The notes under the pieces: model-generated
Database searches by the model: none
What the model saw: the letters and a program-made list of their open reading frames with translations, nothing else
Told to the model about the DNA's origin: nothing
In this document: positions 11,501-22,584 of the stretch, one piece after another
Layout: the number at the start of each line of letters is the position of its first letter
Position numbering within the stretch: position 1 is the first letter of the stretch
Assembly: GCA_033807775.1 (NCBI GenBank)
Contig: CM066325.1
Span: 16,053,301-16,117,300, forward strand
DNA: 64,000 bases
Reading direction: 5' to 3'
Origin: Saussurea involucrata
Taxonomy: Eukaryota > Streptophyta > Magnoliopsida > Asterales > Asteraceae
Made by a program: the position numbers and the translations under genes

Positions 11501-12102
11501 TGCTCTCTCTCTCTAAGCCGCCACTCACACACAAAAGGAATTCTCTTAGGGTTTTGAGCTGATTTGTTGTTTAAATATCTTCCATCCAATTTACAAATCA
11601 GAACCTCAAATTTTTAGACTTCACACTTTTCACCCAAAAAACAAATCTTTAATCTCAAACAGAACACGGTTATTACAGATTTCAAGTCCCAAATATGATG
11701 AGGATTTGGGGACGATAACCATCAGGCCATTACTAGTTCTCCTAATCGCTACTTGTATTAACAGTACTTTCGTTTAGATTATCCACATCCCAAAGACTTC
11801 TATTAAGTAGAAATCTAATCATAAACACGATAAGGAGTAAGGTTAAGAGCTTACCTTGAAGAAATTGATTGGAAATCCTCCCTTCTCCTTCGAGATGGCA
11901 GATTGCAGACTGCTTCCTCTTTCTCTGCTCTCACTCTCAAGCCGCCACACACACACACAAATGATTAGCTCCTAGGGTTTTGAGCCCAATTTGGGAGTTT
12001 TTTATACTTCTCAACAAATTACAACTCGACCCCTGAACTTACCACTTTACAAAAATTCCCACAAAACTTAAATCTTTTTCAATTAAAACCCTGGTTATTA
12101 CA
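8596..12102 (-). mobile_element. Solo-LTR-like element carrying a nested relative (copy A)
   Basis: Starts TGTAACAACCC and ends GGTTATTACA, flanked by the 5-bp duplication GATGA (8591-8595, 12103-12107). Without its nested insertion it is about 1.6 kb. It has no coding capacity. On the minus strand a TATA-like ATAAAAAA near the 12000 end, a CT-rich leader and a CAAGGTAAGC donor-like site suggest minus-strand transcription. It shares the block TGCTTACCTGAAAA...GGTCTAGTGAG (8820-8890) with the nested element. I call it a solo LTR of a Ty3-like element; the lineage is not certain. Confidence 0.75.
9792..11677 (-). mobile_element. Nested solo-LTR-like element, same family (copy A)
   Basis: TGTAACAATCC...GGTTATTACA, 1.9 kb, flanked by the 5-bp duplication GATTT (9787-9791, 11678-11682), inserted in the element 8596-12102. 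Inside are a twofold repeat of CACGCTATAGTCACACAC (10198-10290) and a CCGG-motif cluster (10640-11200). The host element has its own CCGG cluster at 9380-9720. No coding region is visible. Confidence 0.8.
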
Positions 12103-12734
12103 GATGAAGAAGTCGTGTTTGTCAAAAACTACCTTATAAGCATGTAAAATGACCAAAAATTACATTTTTAAAAAATTACTAATTACAATATTTAATTATT
12201 AAAACAAATTTATAGCAATATATTATGTTAATTAATACAACCAATGTAGTAAAGAAAAATTAAATAATATAACATGTTAGTTAAAAAGATTTTAAATTTA
12301 TTATTACATATATACTATAAATTTTGAATTTGTTAAAACAAGTTTTAGAAAACATATATACTAACTTATGATTTTAAATAACAGTTACATACAATATGAT
12401 AAAAAATAATCAAAAAATAATTAAAAAATTATATTAATTGATAATTAAAATATATTGATTAATATTTAAAAAAATTATATGATTAACAATAACTCTAAAT
12501 AATTAAAATTTAATATCAATGTATAATTAAAATTTAATTTAATAATTTTTAGTTAATATTAATTAGTATTTATTAATTAATAATAGTTAGTTTTAAAAAA
12601 ATATAATAATAGTTAATAAATACTAATTAATATTAGTGAGAGCAATATTGAAATATTCACAAAAAACTACTGAAAAACTACTACAAGGAACTATGAACAA
12701 TCGATAAAAGGTTGACCAATACAGAATCTCCTTA
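12103..12734. repeat. AT-rich right part of interrupted MITE (copy A)
   Basis: After the GATGA repeat comes GTGTTTGTCAAAAACTACC and a CTTATAAGCATGTAAAATG block, then about 550 bp of AT-rich DNA with short inverted TTAATTAATA motifs. The same blocks occur in reverse complement at 60180-60240. No gene is seen. Confidence 0.5.
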
Positions 12735-14066
12735 GGCCGTGCGTACCGCCATCGGGTACCACGACCGGGTTCACACCGAGTTGGGGGCGGGTAGCAGGGT
12801 AGGCGGTACGGGGTAGCGGGTTCAGTGGGTCGCGGGTAAGGGTGGGTTCGGGAACCCGGTGTAATTTTTTTTAAATATAACCGTTGGTAAACGGCTATTT
12901 TTTTATTTTTATTTTTTTTTCAAATTATACACACTATATATATTAACCTCTACCACTTTCATTTTTTCACACCAAAAAACTCTATACTTTCTTCCATTAT
13001 TTCTTCTATTTTTCATCACTTTATTTTTTAGACAATATGGATTCGTCACAACCCACTTCATCGACCGTATCATCATAATCCATAGACACCGACGAGGAAT
13101 TTGAGCAGGAAAAGGAAATATTTACGCAAGCCTACTTATGTTGATATTCAGAAGTTTTACACCGCGCATGAAGCTAAACACGGATTTCCCGGCATGCTCG
13201 GCAGCATAGACTGTACTCATTGGGCGTGGGCAAATTGTCCGGTAGCATGGCGAGGTCAATTCATGAGAGGTGATCATGAGCACCCGACAATCATTTACAA
13301 CCACAGATATTATCTAGCGGATGAGATATATCCGGAATGGGCTACTTTCGTAAAATCATTTACGTGCCCACATGATGATAAACGAAAAAAGTTCAAGTCC
13401 GCGCAAGAATCGACACGTAAAGATGTTGAACGAGCTTTTGGCGTGCTTAAACAACGTTGGCATATACTTCATAACCCGGCACGCGGATGGCATCCGACAA
13501 GATTGGGAAACATTATGTACGTTTGTGTCATATTACACAATATGATACTCGAAGACGAAGACCATGCCATTTGTGGTGTCGATGAAAACGACCTTGTAGC
13601 GGATGATATCGAAACACAAATCAGTGAGGAACAACGCGCGGCAAATGTTCGAGAAGTCAAAAACCGGGAGACTCATAATAATCTTCGGTCGGATTTGGTC
13701 GAACATATTTCGCGTATCCGACTTCCCAACAACGACGACGACTAGATTTTTAATGTTTTGTAATTTTTAATTTTATTTTGTAATTTTGTAATTTTTAATG
13801 AATGTTATGAATTTTTATTTTTATTATTTATCTTATTTTTATTTATTTAAAAATATATGAATATTTTTATTTTGTTAAATAATTAAATGTATAAATAAAA
13901 GAATTAAAAAAGTTGATGTGGCGCTGAGGTGGCATCAGGGTTCAGAGTGTATGATAGGTAGCGGTACTCCACTTTAGGGTAAGGAGGGTATGAAAGAAAA
14001 AAGCTGATGTGGCGCTGAGGTGGCATCAAGGTTCAGAGGGTATGATAGGAAGCGGTACTCATGGTC
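12735..14066 (+). mobile_element. PIF/Harbinger deletion derivative (copy A)
   Basis: Termini GGCCGTGCGTACCGC and the imperfect inverse GCGGTACTCATGGTC, flanked by TTA (12732-12734, 14067-14069). GC-rich GGGTACCACG/CGGGTA repeats follow the left end. The conserved CTGATGTGGCGCTGAGGTGGC block occurs near the right end. It encodes only a gutted transposase. Confidence 0.9.
13037..13743 (+). pseudogene. Harbinger transposase fragment, lacks second catalytic Asp (copy A)
   Basis: The original ATG at 13037 (MDSSQPTSSTV) meets a TAA at once. The conserved part is read in another frame from 13107 with no ATG of its own: RKPTYVDIQK, IDCTHWAWANCP (first Asp) and VERAFGVLKQRW (Glu). Compared with the full-length protein at 54383-55669 it lacks most of the N-terminal ~165 residues. 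It also lacks the block between HPTI and YYL that carries NDINVL, the second Asp. It cannot be catalytic. Confidence 0.9.
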
Positions 14067-14366
14067 TTAGATCTTAAAGAAAATTCGTGGTTAATCGCAT
14101 CAAACTGCATTAAAAACATGACTAGTTGTTTAATTATACAATACAATAATTTTGTAAGATTTTATTTAAACTAAAAATAAAAAATAAGAATTAGTACAAT
14201 TCTATATAAAAGGAAAATTCAAAATTTATGGACTATCTATACTACTTTATGAAAATTGTAAAACAGTTTTTTTTCTAAGAGCAGTTTTTCAAGATTACCA
14301 TTTGTTAAGCATATGTACAACCTTTTAAGCTGACCTCTCCCACAAATCAAACAAATTCAATTTCTA

Positions 14367-15540
14367 AGTTACACTTTATACCCTTAGAATTAGTTTTTTA
14401 ATTTACTTTTAATCTCTTTCTTTTTCATTTTTTATTTTACACCCTTATCGTTTTAACATAAATAATCGTATATGAATTAGAATGCATTAAAAAAATACAT
14501 TTTTTTTACAAATTACACCATTGTAATCGTCTCGTCAATACCTTCGAAATGAGCCCACTATTGAATATTTTTGGATTTAATCATATTATTAAATATCATG
14601 AACATGTTCGAATTAATTTGTTTTATATCTCTTACATTATTCATTTTCATTTACACCCTTATAATATTAAGTTACACTTTATACCCTTAGAATTAGTTAT
14701 TCAATTTACTTTTAATCTCTTACTTTTTTATTTTTTATTTTACACCCTTATCATATTAACATAAATAATCGTATATGAACAAAAATGAATTAAAAAAATA
14801 CATTTCTTTTTTTTACAAATTATATCATTGTAATCGTCTCGTCAATACCTTCGAAATGAGCCCAATATTGAATATTTTGAGATTTAATCATATTATTAAA
14901 TATCATGAACATGTACGAATTAATTTGTTTTATATCCCTTACATTATTCATTTTCATTTTACACACTTATAATATTAAAAATACATAATCATATAGTTTA
15001 ACTAAAACATATTAATAAATGCATTTTTTTTACAAATTATATTATTACAATATTCTCGTCAATAATTTCAAAATAAGTTTATTATCAAATATTTTTTTAA
15101 CTTAATAATATTGTGAAATATCATAAATACGTATCAAGATTTTTCAAGAATGACGTACCGAGATTTTTTTAAAACTTGTACATTTTACGCTCTTATCTAT
15201 ATTTATCTATTATACTTCTTTAAAAATAATTCTATTTACGGTTATTCTTGAATTTCTAAGAAGTACAAACCTCAATACATCATGTACAAGTTTAAAAGCT
15301 TTAAAACCTTCAACGTTCAACATGATAATTAAAATAAAATTATTTTTATTTTTAAATTACATTTTATACCATTATAATTAGTTATTTAATTTACTTTATA
15401 TCCCTTCTTGTTTCATTTTTCATTTTACATCTTTATCATATCAACATACATAAACTAAAATACATTAAAAATATGTTTTTCTTTTTTTATAAATTATAGC
15501 ATTATAACCGTTCATCAAAACCTTCAAAATGAGCACAAAT
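14367..15540. repeat. AT-rich ~303-bp tandem repeats (copy A)
   Basis: GTTACACTTTATACCCTTAG recurs at 14368 and 14671, each followed by an ACACCCTTATC block and then ATCGTCTCGTCAATACCTTCG. Two good units are followed by decayed ones to about 15540. No coding potential; the open frames are AT-rich chance ORFs. Confidence 0.7.
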
Positions 15541-16712
15541 GTTATGCGTTTGAAGATCCCCATTATCGAACGGATATTTTTCAATTCTTTTGACCAATTA
15601 ACCATATTGACATTTAGTTTTATACATCTGATATGCGATTTAAAAGCGAATAAATATGAACATGAAACAAAATTATTTTTTCAAATTCGCGGCTTTAGAT
15701 TCGAGATACATCGCGTCGCATCGCGCACGAGTACGTATCTATTATATCTTATTAGTAGAGCTCAATGTATATAGTTATCCAATCAACCGTCTTCCAAATA
15801 GATCATCGCTGTACTAGAATAAATTAGGAGTTCACATCTAAAAATAAATATGTAGGTTGTTAGTAATGCAGTTTGGTTCCAAATACATCTTCACTTTATT
15901 ATAATACCGTATATATCAAATAGAATAAATTATGGATTTGGTCCCTTAGTTCACACTTTTTACCCACAGTGGTCCTAAATCAAAATAAATACAAGAATGG
16001 AACTCCTTGTTGCATTTTCGCAAGCTTTTGTCCCTCTCTCTAACGGAATAACAAGACTTCCGTTAATCCAATTAAATTAAGGGGTATTTTAGTTTTTTAC
16101 CATTAATTTTGTCTTTATCCTATTTTGTCTTTTTTAATATATATACACACATCTACATCAATCTTGTTCCCCAAATCATCGTCACACCACATCTACATAT
16201 CTGATTCGGTCACCTTCTCTGGTTAGTACCTCTTATTCGGCCACCCCCTTGTTTCTCATGTCCGGAATCAAAACCTTAAAATCCAAGATTTGAATTTAAA
16301 CTCAAATCCAAAAACTAAGTCCAAACCTAAACCAAAATGGAAATCCAAAATCAAAAATCAAACCTCAAACACATGCTAAGTTCCCATCAATCCGCCTTAA
16401 ATCGAATAAATCAGTAAAAGATACCCTAAATCTAAATACATAAACTCTTACGTAGGAGTTACCCTAAATCGAAGTTTTGTACACAACGTGATTGAACCAA
16501 GAGGAAATGGTGTGAGTTGCAAATGAAATGGTTCTAGAGAAGGAATCGAGGTTAACATGAGAAACGTGAGAAGTGGATCTGAACCGTTGATCACTTCTAA
16601 CCAAATGCCCTCCCATTAATTGTGGTTTATAAGAAAATTGATCTGGTACATCTTATCTCCGTATATCTCATACTAATGTGCATCCATTTCTCATTCTCAC
16701 TGGAACCCAACC

Positions 16713-16713
16713 C

Positions 16714-16758
<45 letters not shown>

Positions 16759-16759
16759 G
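16713..16759. repeat. Compound (TA)n(GA)n microsatellite (copy A)
   Basis: A TA run followed directly by a GA run. The same locus in copy B (46762-46812) is slightly longer. Confidence 0.95.
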
Positions 16760-17216
16760 ACGACTATTTTGAAACCATCTAAAAAGGTTGAAACCAATGA
16801 AACGTATGATCTAACCATTGATTAAAAATAGATGGCTAGGATCAATTCCTACATTTTTTATTAATTTTCAAATTTAATATAATTAAACATTCCATTTTTA
16901 AGGTGCTAAAGGGTATTTTGGTCAAATCATGATTCTCCAGAATCTGCTAACTATGGCAACCCAGATTCAGTTTGATCTTAGTCCCGATTTTCACTCCCTA
17001 TTCACGATTCTGTTTCCGCAAAATATGATATCTTTCAAACAAAGTTTATTCAACCCCATTCAAACGAAAAATGGGTGACAGATTCAGAGGTTGGTTTGCA
17101 AACTCTAAAGAAATCGATGTTGTTTCCTGTCGATAATGTTTTATCAGAAACTTATTAGGGTTTTATTTCAATCTTGTTAATAATCATCAGGTGGAAGAAG
17201 AAGCAAGCGAATAAAG

Positions 17217-17399
17217 ATGAAGTACTCTTTCTCTCGCTTCCGCAACACTGCTGCAGACCCTGTTCTTATCGATTTTGACGATTCAATTGAAGAATTGCCA
17301 CTTCCGGTAGAAAATACTGAGGCCGAAGTTCATGAGATGCATGACATGGAAAACATGATCATCGACATTCTTTCACCGGATGAAATTTTTATAGGCTGA
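17217..17399 (+). CDS. Hypothetical 60-aa protein inside the Mutator-like element (copy A)
   Basis: ATG at 17217 preceded by an AG-rich stretch (GGTGGAAGAAGAAGC). The product is strongly acidic after residue 18 (ADPVLIDFDDSIEELPLP, then EAEVHEMHDMENMIIDILSP). I do not recognise it. The ORF is identical in copy B, with no disruption in 60 codons, while nearby TE ORFs are broken. A CAG acceptor-like site precedes it at 17190, so it could be a 3' exon of a captured host gene. It may also be a chance ORF. Confidence 0.4.
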   Translation: MKYSFSRFRNTAADPVLIDFDDSIEELPLPVENTEAEVHEMHDMENMIIDILSPDEIFIG

Positions 17400-17758
17400 T
17401 CTATTTGCATACGTTAATTTTCTTGTTTGGGTGTATGCGAAATCATGATGTTTATTAATCATGAGCCGTGTTTGTATACAGTTAAGGCTGATTGCGTATT
17501 CATGGTTTTGAAATCAGTGGGTGATCTATCTGCAAACTGTATTCATAGTTGTTATTTTGGGGGTTTTTTGATGAAGTATTTTTGACGTGTGGGGTGATAA
17601 TGTGCTAACACATACCACCATTGAGGAATCAATTTTTGAATCTGAGATTCTGAGTGTATATGTCTTTGTGATTATGCAATCTTGATTGCCTATTCATGGT
17701 TCTGCTTTTCCAATACATTTTTTAAATTGATTGTTGTGAAGCAGGTTTGGAATTAATG

Positions 17759-17780
17759 ATATATATATATATATATATAT
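17759..17780. repeat. (AT)n microsatellite, short allele (copy A)
   Basis: 22 bp of AT dinucleotide, against about 58 bp at the matching site in copy B. Confidence 0.95.
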
Positions 17781-17915
17781 AACCAAACAATTAGTGTTAA
17801 CTTTGTTAATCATGACATTTTCGTCGTTTTCATATATTGTTACCACATTCCTTAATTATCATATTCATTAAACATTAAGAAATGTCAGTTAAAGTTCATT
17901 CACTTTTGTTTCACC

Positions 17916-18511
17916 TAGGCATGAGAATGGGGGCGGAGATGGGGCGGGGACCTCAATCCCCATCCCCGATCCCTCATCTTATCCCCGTCCCCATCCCCAT
18001 CCCTGCCGGGGAATATGATCACATCCACATCCCCATCCCCAACGGGGAAACGAGAATTTTTCCCCATATATATAAGTATTTTAAATTAAATATATGAGAC
18101 ATCGTACATGCTTAAATCTCGTATGATTTCAATAAACCTGAAATCGAAAGGAATTTAATTTATTAATACAAAAAATTCACAAGATCATATAACAATTGGT
18201 AACTAAAAACCAAAATAAAATCAATTTAATCTAAAAAGAAACTTAGCGTCAAACGTACCAAAATATCGACTAATATTTAAAACCATATCGAGTAATCGTA
18301 TTTAGATTTGACATCTAAAATACATACTAACATCCAAAAAATATCGAAAAAATATTAATTAATATATAAACGGGGATGGGGCGGGGCGGGGAGTGCGATA
18401 CCCGTCCCCGTCCCCGGTTTGAGATAAACGGGGATCCCCGTCCTCGTCCCCATCCCCGATCAGGGCGGGTGGACCGGGTTCCCCGACGGGTAAGGGCCAA
18501 TCCCATGCCTA
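17916..18511. mobile_element. hAT-type MITE with GC-rich subterminal repeats (copy A)
   Basis: Termini TAGGCATGAGA / TCCCATGCCTA, flanked by the 8-bp duplication GTTTCACC / GTTTAACC (perfect in copy B). Both ends carry many CCCCATCCCCG or CGGGGATGGGG units around an AT-rich core. Non-coding. Confidence 0.9.
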
Positions 18512-18800
18512 GTTTAACCTATGAACTTGTTTAAACTTTCTTAATTATTTCATTCACTTTCTGGTTTCACCTATGAACTTTGATTAATTTTTTTGGAACA
18601 ATCAAATTTCATACACGAAACAAAAATCATTGTTTCACCTATGAACTTTGTAAAAAAAAATTCATTGTTTCGCCTATGAACTTTAAACAAAAATCATTGT
18701 CTCACAAATGAACCTTTTGGTTTAATCTATGAACTTTAAACAAAAATCATTGTTTCATTTTTTGGTTTCACCTATTAACAATCTAGTTTTATCTTTAAAC
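18512..18800. repeat. ~34-bp tandem repeats (copy A)
   Basis: About seven degenerate copies of TTTCACCTATGAACTTT plus AACAAAAATCATTG. The hAT MITE inserted in this array. Non-coding. Confidence 0.8.
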
Positions 18801-19347
18801 AAAAATAATTTAAATATTATTATTGATTATCTTCATAAAATAAAATTATGTTTATTTAAATATTATTATTGATTATCTTCCAAGAGTCAAAAAATGACTA
18901 TCTTCCAAAAATTTAAAACAAATTTTCCAAAAAAAATCTTCATTTAATATCATTTACTTTATTTCCTTTTTTTATCATATTATAACTTTCCATTAATCAT
19001 AACCATTGATCAAAAATATGGAAGACCCAAATCGGCTAACAAAGTTAATACTATTTTTTTGATTAACAAATGAATGTGACTATATATATAATTTGTTTTT
19101 CATTTTAATAAGTAAAAGACAAAATTAATAATAAAAATACTAAAATGCCCCTAAATTTAATTGTGTTAACAGTATATTTGTTATTTAGTTAGAGGGAGGG
19201 ACCAAAAGGTTGCGAAAATGCAAACGAAAAGTTCCATCCTTATATTTGTTTTGATTTTCAGACCACTATAAATAGAAAATGTAAACCACATGGATTAAAT
19301 CAGTAATTTACACTATTAAATATGTCTAATTATTGATTTATTTAAAA

Positions 19348-20392
19348 GGGTGTTTGGGATTGCTTATATAAAACAACTTATGCTTCTTTTTTCAGGACTT
19401 GTATAAACGACAGCCGGGGTCTCTTTCGCGACAAATTTTTACTGCTTCTGTGGAGCATTTGGAAAACTAGGAACGATTCTTGGATCAATGGAGCGGTGAA
19501 GCTTACGAAGTGGACGACCCGGATCGCACTCGCAACCCATTCTGATTGGCTCACGGTGAACTGCTCCCAACCAAAGACCCCGTTACCAAACACTCTCGGT
19601 GAGTGCAAGCTTTGGCATACTCCGCCGCCGGGCCGTCTCAAATGCAATGTCGATGCTGCGATTTTTTCCTCTTCCAACAAATGGGGATCTGGGGCGGTTA
19701 TCCGCGACTCCACGGGATCCTTCATCGCGGGTCACTCCACTCTCGACATGGGCACCCCATCGGTTAAGGAATGCGAGGCCTCGGCCCTTGCTTATGCAAT
19801 TGAATGGGCGCTTAGACACGGCCACCAATCGGTTATCTTCGAAACCGATGCTAAATTGGTTGTCGACGCGGTACATAGCGACGTTGAGGATCTCTCAGAA
19901 TTCGGCTCTATTACCGAAAGCTGTAGGATCCTTCTCTCCCGTTCGAATGGTTTCACGCTTAACTTTGTCCGAAGATTTGCTAACGACATGGCTCACACTC
20001 TAGCTAGAAATGCTGAAAATTTCCCTAGTCATACTACGTTGTTCGGGTGTCCTAGCTTTTTGCATGGGCTGTTAAACCCCCATTGTAACGTCTTTCATTA
20101 ATGCAATTGCGTCTTCTTTTCAAAAAAAAAAAACTTATGCTTATTTTTAAAAGTGTTTATCAACTTATGTGGTGATAAAAAGTAGTTTTATAAAAAAGGG
20201 TAATAAAGTAAATAAGTAAATAAGCAGTTTTAAATAAGTTAGAATGAAGTAACTTATTAAAAACAACTTATTTGCGATGTGGAAAAGTCATAAACACTTT
20301 TTATTTTTTTAATACAAACGCTAAAAATGACTTATTTGCGGTGTGAAAAAGCAATAAGCAAATAAGTAAAAAAAAACAATCCCAAACACCCC
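19348..20392. mobile_element. MITE interrupted by a LINE tail (copy A)
   Basis: Inverted ends GGGTGTTTGGGATTG / CAATCCCAAACACCCC. The inner sequence repeats AACTTATTTGCG and AATAAGCAAATAAG motifs. A LINE fragment splits it. The flanking duplication is not clear. Confidence 0.7.
19386..20131 (+). pseudogene. 5'-truncated LINE, RNase H-like C-terminus (copy A)
   Basis: An open frame without its own ATG runs from 19394 to 20101. It shows LLLLWSIWKTRN, then WHTPPPGRLKCNVDAAIF, GSGAVIRDSTG, EASALAYAIEWAL and FETDAKLVVDAV, ending in HTLARNAE. This is the RVT_3-type RNase H domain at the end of plant LINE polyproteins. A poly-A run follows. The 13-bp target duplication ACAACTTATGCTT is found before (19373-19385) and, slightly decayed, after. 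Target-primed reverse transcription explains all of this. It encodes no reverse transcriptase. Confidence 0.9.
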
Positions 20393-20559
20393 GTAAGTTT
20401 ATTTCTCCAAAGGTTAATACTACAGTTTGGTTACAAGTATAAATGCATTTGTACTAATATTTTATGCATATAGACAAATAGTGATGATGGCATTAATATT
20501 CTTGTGAGGCTTTAAAAGCACATCAGTCTTAAATATGCATACATCTAAGAAATTTATAA

Positions 20560-22433
20560 GGACATGAGTACCCGTATCCAATGAACCCAATGAACCCACT
20601 TGTCACTTCAGCGCCACATCATTTTTTCTCTTTTCTACCCTCCTTATCCAATCTTTACCCAAAAACGGAGTACCCGTACCCAATAAACTCACTTGCCACC
20701 TCATCTTTTTTAATTCTTTTATTTATACATTTAACTATTTAACAAAATAAAAATATTTATATATTTTTAATAAATAAAAATAAGATAAATAATAGAAATT
20801 AAAATTCATATCATTCATTAAAAAATTAAAAAATACAAAACACTAAAAAAAATAAAAAAATACAAAATACAAAATAACCCAAAATTATGATATTTTCTAA
20901 TTTTCTCTTTTCTCGCTAAAGTAGCCCTCAAAACGTCTCCCGAAAGATGATCATGCGGGGATATGAAAAACTCGAAGTCTTGTTGATATCGTTTTTCTCG
21001 TTCGAGTTCCAACTTATCTCGTTCGAGTTCGAGTTTTTTCATTTTGTACTCCATTGTACCCTCAATCTGCTCGTTGAACGAGCCTATGGTCGTCAACAAC
21101 TGAGTAACACTTTCGTCCGTATTCGACCCGGTCGTATTACTCGTTGATGTTTTTTGCCTTGTTTCTCCCGATGGGTCGTTGAAGTTGCTCGACCTCGTCG
21201 ACCCGAACATCTTCATCGTCATCATCGGAAGGTTTGGTACGTTTTGAACCCCGGGATGAATTTGTCGACATCGTTGGAACCGGTGACCATTTTGGACATT
21301 TTTTGAGGACATCCCAAGCTTGTTCATGGGTGAAAGCAACCGCAAATTCCCCTTGGTACCGGTGGTGTGTCATTCGTAAAATGTCGGCTTCACTCATTCC
21401 GCTTGATCTATTATTGACCAAGTTGTTGTAGATGCCGGCAAAAAACGTAATTTTCTTGTTGAGGTCTTTGAACTTGGTGTTCAGTTGATGAAATGATCTA
21501 TAATCTTGGCGACCCATAGAATCATAGAACACCTTCGAGATTCGGTTCCAAAAACTGTCTACATTTATATAAATTCAAGTATAAGAATAATAACAAGAAT
21601 ATTATTAATAATAATAAAAATAATAATAAAAATATTACCACTCTTTTGTGCGTTTCCGACAACGGGGTCCTTCGAAACGTCAACCCACGCCGACACTAAC
21701 GCCACTTCCTCCTCTTTAGTCCACACCTGTCGTTTTTGCCTTGTTTCAAATTTTTTCTTTTTTCCTTTTTGCGTTGGTGTCGGGTTTGATGGTTCCGGGA
21801 TTGATTGTTGTGTGGAGATCGATTGTGGTGTGTGCGGTTGTTGGGTTTCAGGAACAAAGTCGTCGTCGAGATTGATTGTGGGTTAAGGAAAGTTGTAATT
21901 GGCGGGAGTAAAACATTGTTGAAGCAAACCAGGACGTGTAAATTGATAAGGATTATAACCTTGTTGAGAAAACGCTTGTTGCAAAACATAACCTTGTTGA
22001 GAAACGCTTGTTGCGGAACATAACCTTGTTGAGAAAACGCTTGGAAGCCAAGCTCCGGGTCTTGTTGCGGTGTATCCGATCGGTTACGACGGGATGTAGG
22101 TGTGGTGTTTGGATTGATGGTGAAATTTGAGAGAAATGGAAGAAGGTATTGAATTTGAGAGAAATGGAAGAAAGTATGTTTTGGTGTGAAAAAATAAGAT
22201 GGTATAGGTTAATATATATAGTGTGATTAATTTGATTTTTTTTGTAAAATAGCCGTTGCCAACGGAATTGTTTCAAAAAAATTAAAAAAAAAATACAATT
22301 TAAATAGGCAACGGGTTGATCGGGTTGGTGAACCTGGTACCCGAGCCCGTCCCTTACCCGATCACCCCCTTACCCGTGCCCGATGAAACCAGCTGGAGCC
22401 CGATCACCTACCCGATCACCGCTACGCATGGCC
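20560..22433 (-). mobile_element. PIF/Harbinger element carrying only a Myb/SANT-like gene (copy A)
   Basis: Termini GGACATGAGTACCCG (GGCCATGAG in copy B) and CGCTACGCATGGCC, flanked by TAA (20557-20559, 22434-22436). The CGGGTAAGG-type repeats at the right end match the family's GC-rich subterminal pattern. It contains no transposase. Confidence 0.9.
20818..22118 (-). pseudogene. Harbinger ORF1, Myb/SANT-like DNA-binding protein, broken (copy A)
   Basis: Minus-strand two-exon gene. Exon 1 ends with VWTKEEEVALVSAWVDVSKD (trihelix/SANT-like); an 80-bp GT-AG intron spans 21559-21638. Exon 2 reads SFWNRISKVFYDSMG, then FTHEQAWDVLKKCPKW and a basic-acidic coiled stretch (MKKLELERDKLELE), typical of the NAM-associated C-terminal domain. 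Damage: ATC at the expected start (22118), a frameshift and a TAA in the Q-rich N-terminus, and a 2-nt loss near 21150 that ends the frame (NKAKNINE). In this superfamily the partner binds the ends and recruits transposase. Confidence 0.85.
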
Positions 22434-22584
22434 TAAGGGTAGGTTAAATATATTTCTATATATATACATTGCTAAATATTTACATATTTATTAATTTCAT
22501 TCTCAGATATATTAACTTAATACTTACTTTTATATTTTTAATATATTATTTTATATGATTCTGATACAAAAAAATTGCACATAA

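Larger units (their letters stand above)
15923..19313. mobile_element. Mutator-like element with ~190-bp TIRs, Pack-MULE candidate (copy A)
   Basis: The left arm 15923-16135 is the imperfect reverse complement of 19115-19313 and shares GGTCC, ATGGAACT, GCATTTTCGCAA and CCCTC blocks. The ends are followed by TATCAAATA (15914-15922) and TATTAAATA (19314-19322), a 9-bp duplication with one mismatch. No transposase is present. The interior carries a 60-codon ORF (17217-17399), microsatellites, a hAT MITE and short tandem repeats. TIR length and duplication size fit Mutator-like elements. Confidence 0.8.

Noticed and set aside
15529..15774. 81-codon ORF (and 45578-45823)
   Set aside because: AT-rich decayed repeat sequence, no recognisable domain, no coding context.
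16622..16825. 67-codon ORF across the microsatellite
   Set aside because: The IYIYIYIYRERERE stretch is a translated (TA)n(GA)n repeat.
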